Of a DNA stretch of 64,000 nt, positions 62,799 through 64,000 are shown one piece after another. This DNA is from CAVSDF01 sp963726715 (GTDB taxonomy: Bacteria; Bacteroidota; Rhodothermia; Rhodothermales; BA12): NCBI GenBank assembly GCA_963726715.1, contig CAVSDF010000006.1, positions 1 to 64,000 of the forward strand, given 5' to 3'. Under the pieces are notes generated by a model, which saw nothing but the letters and a program-made list of their open reading frames with translations, did not search any database and was not told where the DNA came from. The first letter of the stretch is position 1. Each line of letters begins with the position of its first letter. The position numbers and the translations under genes are program-made.

Positions 62799-64000
62799 AT
62801 GCCCGACGGCCAGACGATCACGATGCAGGACGGACGCCTCTCCGTTCCCGACGCCCCCATCATCCCGTTCATCATCGGCGACGGCACCGGGCCCGACATC
62901 TGGCACGCGTCGGTGCGCGTGTTCGACGCGGCGGTCGAGAAGGCGTACGGCGGCACCCGTCGGCTCGTCTGGAAGGAAGTCCTCGCGGGCGAGAAGGCGT
63001 TCGACGAGACCGGCGAGTGGCTCCCCGAGGCCACCCTCGACGCCATCCGCGAGCACCTCGTCGCCATCAAGGGACCGCTCACGACGCCTGTCGGCGGCGG
63101 CATCCGCAGCCTCAACGTGGCGCTCCGGCAGCAGCTCGACCTCTACGCCTGCCTCCGGCCCGTGCGCTACTTCGCGGGCGTGCCCTCGCCGGTCAAGGAG
63201 CCGGAGAAGGTGGACATGGTCATCTTCCGCGAGAACACCGAGGACATCTACGCGGGCATCGAATTCCAGGAAGGCACCGACGACGCGGCGCGCTTCGGGG
63301 CGCTCATGCAGGAGCACTTCCCGGACCGCTACAAGAAGGTCCGCTTCCCCGAGACGACCGGCTTCGGCATCAAGCCCGTCTCCAAGCGAGGGCACCGAGC
63401 GCCTGGTGCGCGCGGCGATGGAGTTCGTGCTCGCCAACGGGCGCACGAGCCTGACGATCGTGCACAAGGGCAACATCATGAAGTTCACCGAAGGCGCCTT
63501 CCGCGACTGGGCCTACGACCTCGTGGTGAACGAGTACGGCGCCGAGCCGCTCGACGGCGGTCCGTGGCACGTCGTGAAGCGCGACGGGCGCGAGATCGTC
63601 ATCAAGGACGTCATCGCCGACGCCTTCCTCCAGCAGATTCTCACGCGCCCCGCCGAGTACGACGTCATCGCGACGCTCAACCTCAACGGCGACTACGTGT
63701 CCGACGCCCTCGCGGCCCAGGTCGGCGGCATCGGCATCGCGCCGGGCGCCAACATCAACTACGTGACCGGCCACGCCATCTTCGAGGCCACGCACGGCAC
63801 GGCGCCGAAGTACGCGGGCAAGGACATGGTCAACCCCGGCTCGGTGATCCTCTCGGGCGAGATGATGCTCCGCTTCATGGGCTGGACCGAGGCCGCCGAC
63901 CTCATCATCGAGTCGCTCAACACGACCATCGGCCAGAAGCGCGTCACCTACGACTTCCACCGCATGATGGACGGCGCCGAAAAGCTCTCGACGAGCGGAT
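62799..64000 (+). CDS. icd: NADP-dependent isocitrate dehydrogenase, partial and frameshifted
   Basis: TCA-cycle enzyme, cut by the right edge near residue 400. From ATG 62799: PIIPFIIGDGTGPDIWHASV, VAIKGPLTTPVGGGIRSLNV (with the regulated serine position), LYACLRPVRYFAGVPSPVKE and VIFRENTEDIYAGIEF. An extra C near 63387 (TCCAAGCGAGGG) shifts the frame; afterwards the sequence reads EGTERLVRAAMEFVLANGRT, IVHKGNIMKFTEGAFRDWAY and ATLNLNGDYVSDALAAQVGG, with EATHGTAPKYAGKDMVNPGS. Overall it is the E. coli type. The leader ATCACCCAATCCCCGACCCC is C-rich. Confidence 0.93.
   Translation, partial: MPDGQTITMQDGRLSVPDAPIIPFIIGDGTGPDIWHASVRVFDAAVEKAYGGTRRLVWKEVLAGEKAFDETGEWLPEATLDAIREHLVAIKGPLTTPVGGGIRSLNVALRQQLDLYACLRPVRYFAGVPSPVKEPEKVDMVIFRENTEDIYAGIEFQEGTDDAARFGALMQEHFPDRYKKVRFPETTGFGIKPVSKRGHRAPGARGDGVRARQRAHEPDDRAQGQHHEVHRRRLPRLGLRPRGERVRRRAARRRSVARREARRARDRHQGRHRRRLPPADSHAPRRVRRHRDAQPQRRLRVRRPRGPGRRHRHRAGRQHQLRDRPRHLRGHARHGAEVRGQGHGQPRLGDPLGRDDAPLHGLDRGRRPHHRVAQHDHRPEARHLRLPPHDGRRRKALDER

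Noticed and set aside
1..64000. CRISPR array or cas genes
   Set aside because: No regularly spaced direct repeats with unique spacers and no Cas motifs were seen. The palindromes are dispersed singly.

Overview
The window comes from a very GC-rich bacterial chromosome, most likely Rhodothermota/Bacteroidota (Rhodothermales). Supporting signs are BshC (bacillithiol synthesis), the order rpmB - rpmG - small DUF4295-like protein followed by tRNAs, a folP - cdaA pair, dihydroorotase, type-I NADP isocitrate dehydrogenase, many small lipoproteins and a beta-barrel protein. Start codons are preceded by C-rich, G-poor leaders with no visible Shine-Dalgarno sequence. The lineage is inferred from gene content, not from a marker-tree search.

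Layout. 1-4.4 kb is the right end of an integrative element that runs off the left edge. It holds an open-ended minus-strand gene (positions 1-1546) with polymerase-A-like palm motifs, an overlapping excisionase-type HTH gene, a lower-GC HNH endonuclease, a relic of an XRE-type regulator and a frameshifted tyrosine integrase lying next to tRNA-Cys. 4.5-5.7 kb: terminator, tRNA-Cys, tRNA-Arg, tRNA-Pro and three small ribosome-associated genes. 6-9.6 kb: a three-gene cluster (metallo-hydrolase, adenylate-forming enzyme, GNAT-like protein). 9.6-30 kb: DUF411 lipoprotein, two multi-domain histidine kinases, D-Ala-D-Ala ligase, MgtC-like protein, two hydrolases, LOG protein, dipeptidase, a BtuF-like protein, a sodium/solute symporter, aminopeptidase P, and the minus-strand set folP, cdaA, pcm. 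30-38.5 kb: fasciclin lipoprotein, gcvP with a hairpin-rich leader, and a Rab-like GTPase - histidine kinase - NtrC-type regulator operon. 38.5-50.9 kb: oxidoreductases, DUF58 protein, ECF sigma factor, beta-barrel protein, ATP-grasp ligase, CDP-alcohol phosphatidyltransferase, pyrC and lipoproteins. 51-64 kb: housekeeping genes (xth, hisC, bshC, era, pdxJ, rsmD, coaD, icd) plus hypotheticals.

Two features cut across the window. First, about twenty single-base frameshifts break otherwise well-conserved genes (gcvP and the symporter about seven each; also ddl, era, pdxJ, icd, dipeptidase, pepP, a kinase and the integrase). This looks like consensus error in a draft assembly more than gene decay, so these genes are annotated as joined. 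Second, the intergenic spaces carry many short palindromic repeats in several families: one with GTAGRGRC ends, an ACCTGTCAGGT family, an 85-bp inverted repeat, a GC-rich REP-like unit, and a GACCGATCGGTC motif that also enters coding sequence.

The best candidate for something undescribed is the polymerase-like gene of the integrative element. Next are the GTPase/two-component operon and the structured gcvP leader.
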